A stretch of 64,000 bases of DNA from Pollenia angustigena (lineage: Eukaryota; Arthropoda; Insecta; Diptera; Polleniidae). Shown here one piece after another: positions 47,079 through 57,870 of the stretch; positions within the stretch are counted from its first letter, which is position 1, and the number at the start of each line of letters is the position of its first letter. The notes beneath the pieces are model-generated. The model was not told the DNA's origin. It saw only the letters and a list, made by a program, of their open reading frames with translations, and did no database searches. A program made the translations under genes and the position numbers. The stretch spans positions 101,084,151-101,148,150 of the forward strand of contig OV884060.1 of the NCBI GenBank assembly GCA_930367215.1, written 5' to 3'.

Positions 47079-47282
47079 GGGGGTCTAATCACCGCTAATT
47101 TTTTTGCATACGATAGACACTGGCGTATCGAATGAAAACTCGATAAATGTAATGTCGAGTTACTCGATGTCGAATGCTATTATTTCAAATTCAATACATT
47201 TCATTCGATATCGAGTTTCAAGATACCAAAATAAATAATTTCGATAAATTTTGCTCGATATCGTATGCGGTGATTAGACCCC
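47079..47282. mobile_element. GGGGTCTAATCACCGC MITE with visible empty site
   Basis: GGGGTCTAATCACCGC is inverted at the right (GCGGTGATTAGACCCC), followed inward by GCATACGAT and several TCGATATCGA-type motifs. The flanks GGGAATTC | AGTATTTCGG correspond to uninterrupted GGGGATTCAGTATTTTGGG at about 47577-47595, so the element inserted with no more than a base or two of duplication. Confidence 0.8.
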
Positions 47283-48360
47283 AGTATTTCGGTTATAGCT
47301 TATAAAAATTTCCGATATTTTGGTATATAAGTCATATACATAGGACATATGGCAGCCCTAAAATTTAGGTTTTTATAAAAATGTTGATGTTTTTTAGCCC
47401 ATTTTCGGAGTATTTTGCTCATAAATTACCCATTGTCTAATCGATTTGATATTTTTATATACCGACGTGTTAAGGAAGAATTTTACCATTTACTTTATAT
47501 ATTTATATATTAACATTTATATATATATGTATACATATATTTTAACAAAGTTAATTATAAAAAAGAGTAATTTTTGGGGATTCAGTATTTTGGGTATAAC
47601 TCAGCCATTTTTTCACCGATTTGACAGATTTATATACCGACGTGTTTGAGAAGAAATTTACCATTTACTTGAGTTATAAAGCTTGGACTCGGGGAGATCA
47701 ATGGTTCCCGAAAGTGGGTATTTAAAAAAAAAATTTAATTTTGGTCATAACTTGTTTGTATCTGAACCGATTTTTCCGAGTTTTTTATAAAATATGTTTT
47801 ACTAAAAATTTCCGATATTTTAATATATAAGTTATATCCAGAGGACATATGGCAGCCCTAAAATTTAGGTTTTTATACAATTTTTAATTTTTTTGTACGG
47901 GAAGTACCACGCCCACTTCTCCAATCCCGCCCACATTTTATAGGATGGTGTGTATTGGCAACTTTAATGTGTGTACCTAATTTGGAAACTTTGGCTTTTG
48001 CCGTTCCCCAGATATGCAGCAAAAAGTAGTAAAAATACAACAACCACAAGGGATTTTAGGACAAATTAGAGGTAGTCGTGGTTATTTGGTCATATCTCAG
48101 CCATTTGTCGACCGAAATTTCAATAGCACGAAATGGTGGACTATATGTGACGTAAATGTAAAACAACCTAGCCGCTATCTCCGGAAAACACATATCAAAC
48201 GTAAGACGGACAGACGGACGGACATCGTTAAATCAAGTTCTCTCCTCATAAGGACCCAGAATATATATACTTCATAAGGTCTTAGATCACTATTGTAGAA
48301 ATTACAAACGGAATGACAAACATATATACCCTTTTGCACCTGAGGTGAAGGGTATAAAAA

Positions 48361-49210
48361 GATTCAACAAATAAATTATCAAAAAAGTTTCCTTTTCAGT
48401 ATCTGACTTTGAAAAATAAACGTTACCGCTGATGCTATATTTGGTTTTTTATGAAAGATCTGCGTTTTTGTCTTATTATTTTGTAAAAGTGACAAAGAGG
48501 ACTACAGTGAGATGATAAAAATACGATTAAAAGGTCATCCATACTGTATTTAAAGAAGTCCCTAGCATTTGTTTCTTGATTTACGAAAAACTAAAGACAT
48601 TATACAAATAAAACTGTTAAGCGAATAAGAGTAATAATCAACAGTTTTACTTGTAGCAATATCAACGCCTAAACAAGAACAACAACAATAAACAGCTTAA
48701 CAGTTGAATTTGTTTAATATTTTTAGTTTTTCTTAAATACATGAATTAAGTGTCCTTGCGATCTGGCCTAAGCGACCAGTGAAATGCGATAAGGAATAGC
48801 TTATCCCATCAACAATAAATTTCACTGCTTTTATCAAGAATAAAAATTGGGAATTAAGCACGACAAACAAAATCATGTTAATTAAAAATGCTGTATTCCT
48901 AAAAATTACTTTGATAGGTAAAGAGCAAGTGTTGAATAAAATAATACAATTAACATAATCCAAATTTAAATATACAAAACATACTGCCTCCACACGAATA
49001 CTTCGTATGCTTAACTAACATTTGAAACAAAAACAAATTATAAAATATTGTAATTGTTTTACATGTATGCTAGTTAAGCGAACGAAGTTTTCGTTCGAAA
49101 TCAATAAACAGGTATTTAATATAAATATTTATGATATTTATGGAAAAATTGCGTTATTATTTATGTTCAGGCAGGAAGTATTTAATAAGACAAATGATTG
49201 CTTGCCAAAC
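48361..49210. other. Spacer without recognisable genes
   Basis: AT-rich, with only short frames. It ends at the poly-T that marks the 3' tail of the minus-strand LINE. Confidence 0.35.
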
Positions 49211-49252
49211 CTTTTTTTTTCTGTTATTACCAGCACTCAGGGGATGACCCCT

Positions 49253-49892
49253 ACTAATGCATTGCATTGTGTTGGAACTAGGAAAATAGGTTGTGGGAAG
49301 GAGGATAAAGGGAGTTGTGTTTGTGAGCATTCGATTTGAACTTAATCATGTTAGTGAGAGGAAAGACTTCTACAGGAAGGTTATGACACATACGAACTGT
49401 CCGGGAAAAAACGAATTCTCTCTGTAATGCGTTGTACGATTCACCTGCCAATCGACCACATAAGGATGGGCTCTTGAGGAAAAACGTGTATCACGAACAA
49501 ACGTTCGCGTTTCGGGAACCAGATCCCTAATTTCGTCAGAACACATGCCATTGTAGTAACGATAAAACAGGCAAATACAACCCACATTGCGACGGTGCTC
49601 AAGGGAGTCAATAGAATTGGATACCCTTCTGTCACCAATGAGAACCTTCGCCCTCTCCTGCACGCGGTCGAGAAGCTCCAAAATAGACTTTGAAGCACCG
49701 GCCCACACATGAGGGTTGTATTCCATACGCGGTCGGATATAGGTGGAGTAAATAGTAAGTAGATCAGATGGAGTGAAGTATATCTTACACCGTCTTAGAA
49801 AACCGAGGCACTTGAATGCTTCTTTCGACACCTTGAATATATGTTCTGTCCATCGGACATCACACTGTATCCTCATGCCCTGAACATCAAGA
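49253..49892 (-). pseudogene. LINE C-terminal region, array copy 1
   Basis: After the MITE the frame resumes with MRIQCDVRWTEHIFKVSKEA, then FKCLGFLRRCKIYFTPSDLL, IYSTYIRPRMEYNPHVWAGA and LLDRVQERAKVLIGDRRVSN. These are typical thumb/C-terminal sequences of insect LINE RTs. A frameshift near 49405 moves the tail (RTVRMCHNLPVEVFPLTNMI, then YPPSHNLFS) to another frame. This part is absent from array copies 2 and 3 in the window. Confidence 0.85.
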
Positions 49893-50306
49893 CCCAGCGG
49901 GAAAACTCAGAAGACCTTCTTCCTGCAGGCCTGTTTAAAAATTGTTTTGATTAAATTACTATTCTTATCTAACTGCTAAAGAATGCCTCATAGAAGGCCT
50001 CGGCTTTTTGGTGTAAAAGCTAAGATACAACTTCCACACTTGCTTCTATGAGAGGGGAGTAGAGAAAGAGTAACATTTTTTGTATTTTTTTTTTGCACAA
50101 GCAAAAGCAAAATAATTATTTTTTTCGATCCCGTTACCATTCTTATGAACCTGCTAAAGAAGCGAGAGCGGAAGGCCTACTCCGCAATGACAACGTGTGT
50201 AAAAAAGATATGAGTATGGAATGGAGCGAGCAGGCCTTGTATATCCAAAAGAAGGTGTACAGAGGCCTTCTAGAAGGCATCCCTGCTCCTTCTTTTTCCC
50301 GCTGGG
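49893..50306 (+). mobile_element. CCCAGCGGG-TIR MITE in the LINE, copy with GA duplication
   Basis: Left CCCAGCGGGAAAACTCAGAA and right (inverted) CCCAGCGGGAAAAAGAAGGA. GA lies at 49891-49892 and 50307-50308. The host LINE continues across the insert (SES before, LDVQGMRI after). Interior GCAATGACAACGTGTGTAAA and repeated GAAGGCCT motifs define the family. Confidence 0.85.
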
Positions 50307-51970
50307 GAGATTCTGATTCCTCAATAATTATACCACCTATATATACAGATGAGGCAGCTTGATTTGTCGCGCGTTTATGCGTCGGCCAGCACCATTGGGT
50401 TTTTCGGTCATTAAAAGCGACCCTATTCGCACGACCCCATTCCGAGATTATGTCAAGATCTCGGCCAAGCGTATCATTCATATTCTGCCTCATAGCACCG
50501 ACATCGGATTCGGTTGGTCTGCATTCGAATGAGTACGAGTGGCAGAGTTTGCTGTCATCTGCAAAAGAGAAGATAGGGTTGGAAGTTTGAGAAAGGAGGT
50601 CATTTAGAAAGATTACAAATAGAGTAGGAGAAAGAACGGAGCCTTGCGGCACCCCTGAATGAATCTTGAACTCGTTTCACGAAACCCCATCTATAACAAG
50701 TCGTATACTGCGATCTCTGAGAAAACTCGATATAAATCGAGAGAAATTATCACCGACACCAAATGCAGCATATTTTGAGAGGAGTGCACCATGCCAGACT
50801 CTGTCCATCGCCTTGGAAATATCTAAAGCAATTACCTTACTTTTGCTAAAATGGTAAATGGAACGGCACCATTTTTCCGATAACAGAGCTAGTAAGTCTC
50901 CAGTAGAGCGACCTCTACGAAAGCCATACTGGTGGTCGCTTAGTAGGTAGTTTGACTCTAAATATTTGACAAGATGGTAATTCACCATACTCTCCATATC
51001 TTTGGAAAGTGCCGAACAAATTGCAATTTGGCGGTAATTTTCAGGGTTATTAGCCATTCTCTTTTTAGGAATTGGCGTTACGTTAGCGACTTTCCAGCAG
51101 ACTGGAAATTCCGTGGCACGGTATAAAGTGCTGAAAAGATTTGCTAAGGGACGAGCCAGCGTCGAAGAGCACTGCTTCAAGACCAGTGCAGGTATACCAT
51201 CCGGCCCAGGAGACTTGTTTATGTCAAGATCCGCAAGAACCCTTGTAACAGCTCGAGCCCGGAAAAATATTCTAGGCATAGTTACGGATACTTTTTCGAG
51301 TTCAGGTAGTGGTAGGTGAGAATTATTACCAAATAAATCGGCCATCCTTTAAAAGAGTTGGTATTGAAGAACTGGCATTAACCCTTACCATTTTAACGAA
51401 TGACCAGAAGCTTTTACTACCCCGGGGAGCAGCAAGAACTTCAGTACGAAGACGTTGCGCGTGAAGAGTTTTTTCCCGTCTAAGTACTTTGGCACACGAA
51501 GACCTTGCCATTTTGCGTTGCAATTCAGTATCAGCATTTTTATTTTTACGCCGATTTCTGAATGCTTCCACTCTGGATCTGACTGCTGATCGAGGTTTAT
51601 TCGAAGTTTTTTTAACTGGAATGCAGAATTTCATTCCAAGCATTATTACATTGTCAACCATTTTCGCAATGGCATTGACATCACTGTCCAGGAAACAAAG
51701 TTTCCAATTGAAATACCGAAAAAAGTCATTGAGCTCAGCCCAACGTGCTTTTCCGTAAACAAATATTGATCTTTTCGTAGCCCGTCGTGAAACGTTCCGA
51801 AGTTCGGAGAACGGAAAAGTGGCGGAAATGGTGCAATGATCCGAGTTGCCGAGACGTGCTAGAACCGCAAATTCGTACCAAACCTTACCCCAGCTCTCCA
51901 CGTAGCAACATTTATTGCAGCAAACGTCAAATTTGATTGCTCCATTAAATTTGCGACGTAAAGACCGCAT
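50307..51970 (-). pseudogene. LINE endonuclease tail and RT, array copy 1
   Basis: Frame 51970-51326 covers GNSDHCTISATF and a basic linker (RSRVEAFRNRRKNKNADTEL). A deletion at LLKDG/ADLFGNN (about 51345) changes frame. Frame 51345-50677 has NKSPGPDGIPALVLKQC, NVTPIPK, YRQIAICSALSKDMESMV, and DISKAMDRVWH (motif A; a Phe/Ala-type position reads Met). After a TGA at 50677-50679 the same frame continues with GVPQGSVLSPTLF (motif B) and FSFADDSKLCHSY (motif C, FADD). The same TGA and deletion occur in the later copies, so they predate the duplication. Confidence 0.85.
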
Positions 51971-51974
51971 AGTG

Positions 51975-52124
51975 CCGGTTCACACACGTCAAGTTTGTCT
52001 CGTCAAGTCAGACTCGTCAAGTCTTGAGTTTTTAGAAGAGAGGGGAAAATAAATGGCATTCTCTTTTCCTTTATCACCTAAAAGCTCAAGACTTGAAGAG
52101 TCAAACTTGACATGTGTGAACCGG
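51975..52124. mobile_element. CCGGTTCACACACGTC MITE, copy 2
   Basis: Termini CCGGTTCACACACGTCAAGT and inverted ACTTGACATGTGTGAACCGG. It abuts the 5' end of the LINE copy. It has an extra direct repeat (GTCTCGTCAAGTCAGACTCG) compared with 46641-46762. Confidence 0.8.
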
Positions 52125-53070
52125 AACATATTTCCATGAGTGGCAATTCATTGCGCAATGATTGCGCTTCTGATTGCTTGAGAAATTATTGCTTAGCAAT
52201 CTGCTGTAAAATGAGTTGTCATTTATCTGACATTACATTTTTCTGAACGTTTGTTTATGGCAAAGCAGTTTAACATGTTCTCCAGCAATATAATCACCAA
52301 TTATTGCGCCATTGTTCTGTCGAAGTTTTTGCTTATGCTCAGCAAAAAAATTGCTGAGTGGAGACCCAGCGTTACTGAACACAGCTTGACATACTCAGCT
52401 GTCGAACCATAGTTTTCGATATCGAAAGTTTTTATGCAGCTTAAAAACACAACTGATATAAGTTATATCATATTACTAACAATAAAGAAAAATAAATTCA
52501 ACTTTATATTGATACTTTGTACTTTTTTATAGCCAATGTATCAAATTTGTTTTGCAAAATCTTCTTTTAGTCTTGAAGAAGTGTAGAAGAAGGATGCCCC
52601 TTCAATTGTGACTTTCAAAAGTCGTCATCTAAATGCTTGCATGGAATCTGCTTGTAGGATGTTTAAGATTCTTACTTTATTTTAGTTTTGTATGTGTTTT
52701 TTTTTACAATATTTGATTTTTTATGTGTGAGACTATTGTATTATTCGTTAATACCAGTAAATAAAGGAGATAAAAATATTGTATATACAATATGGTTATG
52801 TATATGTTATTATCTATGTTTAATACATTTTAATATGCATTTATTTAGAAAGATTTAACTTACATTTTATATATGAGATCCATAGTATAAAATTGCTTCA
52901 TGTTAACTATAGTTAAATATATACTATAGTTAAATATATACATATGTATATATGTATCGAGTTTTTCAACAAAAACTTTGATTTTTAATTGTGGCAGCAC
53001 CAACAACATGATAGTTTTGACATTTAGTTTTTTGACGTATTCGTAGTAGATGCATTGGCAATTCTTACAA
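52125..53070. other. Spacer with TA-rich tandem repeats
   Basis: 52160-52370 repeats GCAATNATTGC-like motifs in both orientations (possible old foldback). 52900-52960 has the repeat TATAGTTAAATATATAC twice and a TA-rich run. TA at 52691-52692 is the empty site of the insert present at 58590-59524. No gene is supported; the 106-codon minus frame (52860-53180) overlaps a better-supported plus-strand relic. Confidence 0.5.
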
Positions 53071-53236
53071 TGAATTAAATTTCGCTCGAAAATCGCATTA
53101 AAATAATAAAAATCCACTATGAAAATGGTGGTTCTGTTAAAGTGACAATTCGTAAAATTCGTATTATTTTCGGACAACATAATCGTCCGCCTGAGACCGC
53201 TGTTAAGAATTTAGCCGTTAAATTTGAGTTGACATA
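53071..53236 (+). pseudogene. mariner-like transposase HTH scrap, array copy 1
   Basis: The plus frame reads LENRIKIIKIHYENGGSVKV then TIRKIRIIFGQHNRPPETAV and KNLAVKFEL, then a stop. This is the N-terminal helix-turn-helix that opens many insect mariner-like and related transposases (DUF4817-type). No catalytic domain follows. The second copy lies at 59905-60070. Confidence 0.65.
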
Positions 53237-53239
53237 AGG

Positions 53240-54590
53240 GTATTGAATTAATCTGGATTTTGCTTTAATCGGTCATTCGCTCGATTAATTAACCGAGGTT
53301 TTGATTTAATCGGCTAATTTTGTTATTGATCGGTTAACCGATTAATAAAGTTTTCTTATAAATAAAGTAATTTTAATTAATAAAAATGCAAAAATTATTT
53401 ATTATTGGAGTTAATTAGTAAAAAAAGACAATAACATAACGAACAAAACAATTCTTGAACTAAAACGAGCAAACAAAAAAGGAATTCATAAATATGAAAA
53501 ACATATTTTATAATTTATACATAATATATTTATGTATTTATTAAAAAATAAACTGTGAGATTTTTTTCTTAATTATTTCAATAGTTTAAGATCTTATAAA
53601 ATAATATTTTGAAAAAATAGTTTGGTTTAAATGTTTAGGATTTAAGCGATTCTTTTCTTTAGTTTTGATAAAACTTCACTTGGAAAAAATTCTTTCACTT
53701 ATCGAAGATGTTGAAAAAATCGGAAGCAATCCATAATACAGATTCAATAATGATAAAAATAAGATTACGCATTGCACATGTTTACAAAAATCAACTGTAT
53801 GACGTCACTTTAGCATATTATACACATGTTTGTTTGCTTGTGTTTCTATATTTTAGTTGTACTTATACGCTGATGTGACGTAGATGCGCAGAAACATTTC
53901 ATTTTAAAAGCTCAATGCGTGATCTTGGTTTCTTTGTATCATGATATATAATTTCTCAGTCCTTTTCCAGGATTTCTCTCAACATATAAAATCTTCCATT
54001 ATGCCATTATTTCGGCTAATTTTATTAAAGACTAGCATACACCCGCTTCTACGTTAGCGTATCCTTTTTCTTCGTGGACATATTTTTATGCCAAAGTTTA
54101 TTTTCCTAGGTTTAAACTTGTTTAAATTCTAGCATTTAACCCACTACTACAACCAAAAAGCGTAAGAAAAATGAAACATTTTCCGTATTTCCTTTTTTGG
54201 GTACTATATTTTCCCCCCATTAAATTATCGAAAATTTCAGTATTGTAGTGGTAGCCCATAATTTAGTACGAATCACTTTTACTCAATGATTTTATGAATG
54301 AGTCAGTCACTCACGCAACTCTTTCTATATATATAGAAAGATTGTCTGTGTTACAATGAAGAGTTTCTTCTATTGTCAGGTCATCATCTGATTCATCCTG
54401 GCAAAGCTCAGCACCGAACATTCTGCAAAAAATGTATTTCAGAACCCCTGGTTTATGTTGTTGTACTGTAATTTAAGAATGTATTGCTCGAAGGAAATAT
54501 ATTGTAGGAAAAAATATTTTCCAAACATATACCTTTTTTATATGAGACGAAGCAAATAATGAAAAACACAAAAAAATATGTTTAATACTA
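53240..54590. other. Array flank, mostly uncharacterised
   Basis: 53240-53340 is rich in TTAATCGG / CCGATTAA motifs in both orientations. On the minus strand TTTTTTGCAG precedes an ATG at about 54421 that opens MFGAELCQDESDDDLTIEET then LHCNTDNLSI, a short acidic frame of about 40 codons after an acceptor-like site; function unknown. The same features recur in unit 2. Confidence 0.4.
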
Positions 54591-54804
54591 CACACAGAAA
54601 AAAATATCAATGTTAAAATAACATGACTAAATGTTGATTGAGAATCATGGTAAATTTCTGCAAAAATTTAAATTTGTCATTATTTCATATTAATTTTAAA
54701 TGAAAAATATTTAAATAACCTTAAATCACGTTTATTTAATATTATTCAAAGTTAAAATAATATTTTTTAACTTTGAATACATAAAAACCTGTTTTTTATA
54801 TTAA

Positions 54805-55149
54805 AGCTACGTTCACAATCAAAAAAACAATTTCGTTTTTTCTTCTATCTTTTTTCTTCCCAAAGTATTTCATATATTTTCCTTTCATTTTTAGAACAAA
54901 AATTTAACTAAAATTTTTTTAAAAATGTAACTAAAGTAGAGTCAACTAGAACTTCAGCAACAATTTGTATGAAATTGTTTCTGACGTTTAAAATAATTTT
55001 ATTTAGTTTTGAATGAAAATTTTAACAAAATGTCTACAAAAATAAAAATAAAATTGCGAACGGTTTCTTGAATGTGTGTGGTTGCAAAAGAAATTGTTGC
55101 TCTATTATGAACACCAAATGAAAATGTTTTTTTGATTGTGAACGTAGCT
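54805..55149. mobile_element. TAA-flanked MITE (AGCTACGTTCACAATC)
   Basis: AGCTACGTTCACAATCAAAA is inverted at the right (TTTTGATTGTGAACGTAGCT). TAA flanks both ends (54802-54804, 55150-55152), fitting PIF/Harbinger. Second copy by duplication at 61638-61982. Confidence 0.8.
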
Positions 55150-55191
55150 TAAAATCAAAAGTTTATCTTGTTAAATTAACATGCATACATA

Positions 55192-55399
55192 GGGTGCGTT
55201 CGTAAATGCATCACTGCGCTGCATCAGTGTTTCAAGTGGTAATATATTTATCAGTGAAGTAAATGTGGACCGAAAAATTGTGAAGTACTTCACAAAAATA
55301 ATAGTCACACAATAATATAAGTTATTATTATTCTTTTATCGCCATTAAAAAAAGTTTGCTTTTCTGATGCAGCGCAGTGATGCATTTACGAACGTACCC
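55192..55399. mobile_element. MITE with GGGTGCGTTCGTAAATGCA ends
   Basis: GGGTGCGTTCGTAAATGCAT and CACTGCGCTGCATCAG are inverted at the right with one terminal mismatch (CTGATGCAGCGCAGTG, ATGCATTTACGAACGTACCC). ATA flanks both ends. Second copy at 62025-62232. Confidence 0.8.
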
Positions 55400-55524
55400 A
55401 TACTTAAGTATGTACATTTTTTTATTTTCATGTTTAAAATATGTTATAAAAAGAAGACAATTCCCGCAATCTTTTAATTAAAATTATTTAGTTAAATAGT
55501 ACATCAAGTTGTCAAAGTAGAATA

Positions 55525-55608
55525 ATGACGAAACCCATATCGGGCGATTCTGCTGATGCTTCTGTTAACAAAGAAGAATACAAAATAAGTGAAATATGTG
55601 TTACAGGG
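55525..55608 (+). pseudogene. Exon-like 28-codon ORF ending at a splice donor
   Basis: ATG 55525 opens MTKPISGDSADASVNKEEYK then ISEICVTG, followed directly by GTAAGTG, a consensus 5' splice site. About 80 bases upstream are shared with the diverged fragment at 17258-17345, as a 5' UTR would be. In unit 2 (62358-62441) the fourth codon is Thr instead of Pro and the rest is unchanged. I read it as the first coding exon of an unidentified gene captured in a TIR element; coincidence remains possible. Confidence 0.5.
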
Positions 55609-55995
55609 GTAAGTGTTTTGATTATTCGTAAATAAATACATATGTTGTCTCTGAAGCTTCTTCACACTGTTATATCACACTCAAACCAATTTAATTCTAC
55701 ATAAAATTCACGTTGTTTCAACTTGAAATATCTTTCATTCAACGTGATTCGGATTGTTATTTCAATATAAATGACATTTTGCTCTAACTTTACTGCAATG
55801 TTAAATTAACATGAACTATAGTTATTTTAAAAGAAAAAATGTTGATCGCAAGTTATTGTAAAATCAGGTTGAATTAACATGAAAAACGTATTAAACAAAA
55901 TCACCAGCGAAAAATTTTAAATCAACCTTGTTTTCTACGTTTTTAACTTGATTTTTTTTGTGTGTACAAAATACTAAAAAAAAAAATTTGTTGCA

Positions 55996-57870
55996 AAAGC
56001 AACAGCAAAATAATTATTTTTTTTCGATCCCGTTACCATTCTTATGAACCTGCTAAAGAAGCGAGAGCGGAAGGCCTACTCCGCAATGACAACGTGTGTA
56101 AAAAAGATATGAGTATGGAATGGAGCGAGCAGGCCTTGTATATCCAAAAGAAGGTGTACAGAGGCCTTCTAGAAGGCATCCCTGCTCCTTCTTTTTCCCG
56201 CTGGGGAGATTCTGATTCCTCAATAATTATACCACCTATATATACAGATGAGGCAGCTTGATTTGTCGCGCGTTTATGCGTCGGCCAGCACCATTGGGTT
56301 TTTCGGTCATTAAAAGCGACCCTATTCGCACGACCCCATTCCGAGATTATGTCAAGATCTCGGCCAAGCGTATCATTCATATTCTGCCTCATAGCACCGA
56401 CATCGGATTCGGTTGGTCTGCATTCGAATGAGTACGAGTGGCAGAGTTTGCTGTCATCTGCAAAAGAGAAGATAGGGTTGGAAGTTTGAGAAAGGAGGTC
56501 ATTTAGAAAGATTACAAATAGAGTAGGAGAAAGAACGGAGCCTTGCGGCACCCCTGAATGAATCTTGAACTCGTTTCACGAAACCCCATCTATAACAAGT
56601 CGTATACTGCGATCTCTGAGAAAACTCGATATAAATCGAGAGAAATTATCACCGACACCAAATGCAGCAAGTTTTGAGAGGAGTACACCATGCCAGACTC
56701 TGTCCATCGCCTTGGAAATATCTAAAGCAATTACCTTACTTTCGCCAGAATGGTAAATGGAACGGCACCATTTTTCCGATAACAGAGCTAGTAAGTCTCC
56801 AGTAGAGCGACCTCTACGAAAGCCATACTGGCGGTCGCTTAGTAGGTAGTTTGACTCTAAATATTTGACAAGATGGTAATTCACCATACTCTCCATATCT
56901 TTGGAAAGTGCCGAACAAATTGCAATTTGGCGGTAATTTTCAGGGTTATTAGCCATTCCATTTTTAGGAATTGGCGTTACGTTAGCGACTTTCCAGCAGA
57001 CTGGAAATTCCGTGGCACGGTATAAAGTGCTGAAAAGATTTGCTAAGGGACGAGCTAGCGTCGAAGAGCACTGCTTCAAGACCAGTGCAGGTATACCATC
57101 CGGCCCAGGAGACTTGTTTATGTCAAGATCCGCAAGAACCCTTGTAACAGCTCGAGCCCGGAAAAATATTCTAGGCATAGTTACGGATACTTTTTCGAGT
57201 TCAGGTAGTGGTAGGTGAGAATTATTACCAAATAAATCGGCCATCCTTTAAAAGAGTTGGTATTGAAGAACTGGCATTAACCCTTACCATTTTAACGAAT
57301 GACCAGAAGCTTTTACTACCCCGGGGAGCAGCAAGAACTTCAGTACGAAGACGTTGCGCGTGAAGAGTTTTTTCCCGTCTAAGTACTTTGGCACACGAAG
57401 ACCTTGCCATTTTGCGTTGCAATTCAGTTTCAGCATTTTTATTTTTACGCCGATTTCTGAATGCTTCCACTCTGGATCTGACTGCTGATCGAGGTTTATT
57501 CGAAGCTTTTTTAACTGGAATGCAGAATTTCATTCCAAGCATTATTACATTGTCAACCATTTTCGCCATGGCATTGACATCACTGTCCAGGAAACAAAGT
57601 TTCCAATTGAAATACCGAAAAAAGTCATTGAGCTCAGCCCAACGTGCTTTTCCGTAAACAAATATTGATCTTTTCGTAGCCCGTCGTGAAACGTTCAGTT
57701 CGGAGAACGGAAAAGTGGCGGAAATGGTGCAATGATCCGAGTTGCCGAGACGTGCTAGAACCGCAAATTCGTACCAAACCTTACCCCAGCTCTCCACGTA
57801 GCAACATTTATTGCAGCAAACGTCAAATTTGATTGCTCCATTAAATTTGCGACGTAAAGACCGCATAGTG
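55996..57870 (-). pseudogene. LINE, array copy 2 (MITE half plus RT and endonuclease tail)
   Basis: 55996-56205 is the right half of the CCCAGCGGG MITE; 56206-57870 is the LINE. Frames 57866-57225, 57244-56576 and 56551-56206 repeat copy 1 with the same TGA (56576-56578) and the same frame change near 57244. Differences from copy 1 include PIPKNGMANN for PIPKKRMANN and SDRQYGFRRG for SDHQYGFRRG. The LINE C-terminal region is missing. Confidence 0.85.

Larger units (their letters stand above)
45779..48360. repeat. Three tandem mini-me-like repeats
   Basis: Copies run about 45779-46500, 46812-47060 and 47061-48360. Copies 1 and 2 begin AAGTAAGAGTGCTATATTCG then GCTGTGCCGAATCTT. Copies 1 and 3 share a body with AATAGCACGAAATGGTGGAC, the GACGGACGGACATCGTTAAA tract, GGACCCAGAATATATATACT and the end GGTGAAGGGTATAA. 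Copy 2 is internally deleted. Two MITEs (46641-46762 between copies, 47079-47282 in copy 3) lie among them. Confidence 0.7.
49212..51974 (-). mobile_element. Jockey/CR1-like LINE, array copy 1, with a nested MITE
   Basis: The 3' poly-A tail is the T9 run at 49212-49220 on the plus strand. Reading minus, it contains the end of the endonuclease (GNSDHCTISATF), a linker, the RT, and a C-terminal region ending near LYPPSHNLFS (about 49253). The 5' side ends at 51974, where a MITE abuts. A CCCAGCGGG MITE interrupts it at 49893-50306. It is a 5'-truncated, mutated copy. Confidence 0.85.
54591..55964. mobile_element. CACACA(G)AAAAAAAT-TIR element carrying an exon-like ORF
   Basis: CACACAGAAAAAAATATCAA at the left and, inverted, CACACAAAAAAAATCAAG at the right, each flanked by TA (54589-54590, 55965-55966). 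The interior repeats the words TGTTAAAATAACATGA / TTAAATTAACATGAA. It contains two smaller MITEs and the ORF at 55525. The counterpart in unit 2 is 61424-62797. Confidence 0.65.

Noticed and set aside
50093..50362. Plus-strand frame of 89 codons, repeated at 55962 and 62795
   Set aside because: It crosses the MITE/LINE border and is conserved only because the array is recent; no domain is visible.
51489..51758. Plus-strand frame of 89 codons
   Set aside because: Antisense shadow of the minus-strand LINE ORF, repeated identically in unit 2 for the same reason.
52860..53180. 106-codon minus frame, duplicated at 59694-60014
   Set aside because: Its upstream half is antisense to the mariner HTH relic and the rest is TA-rich repeat.
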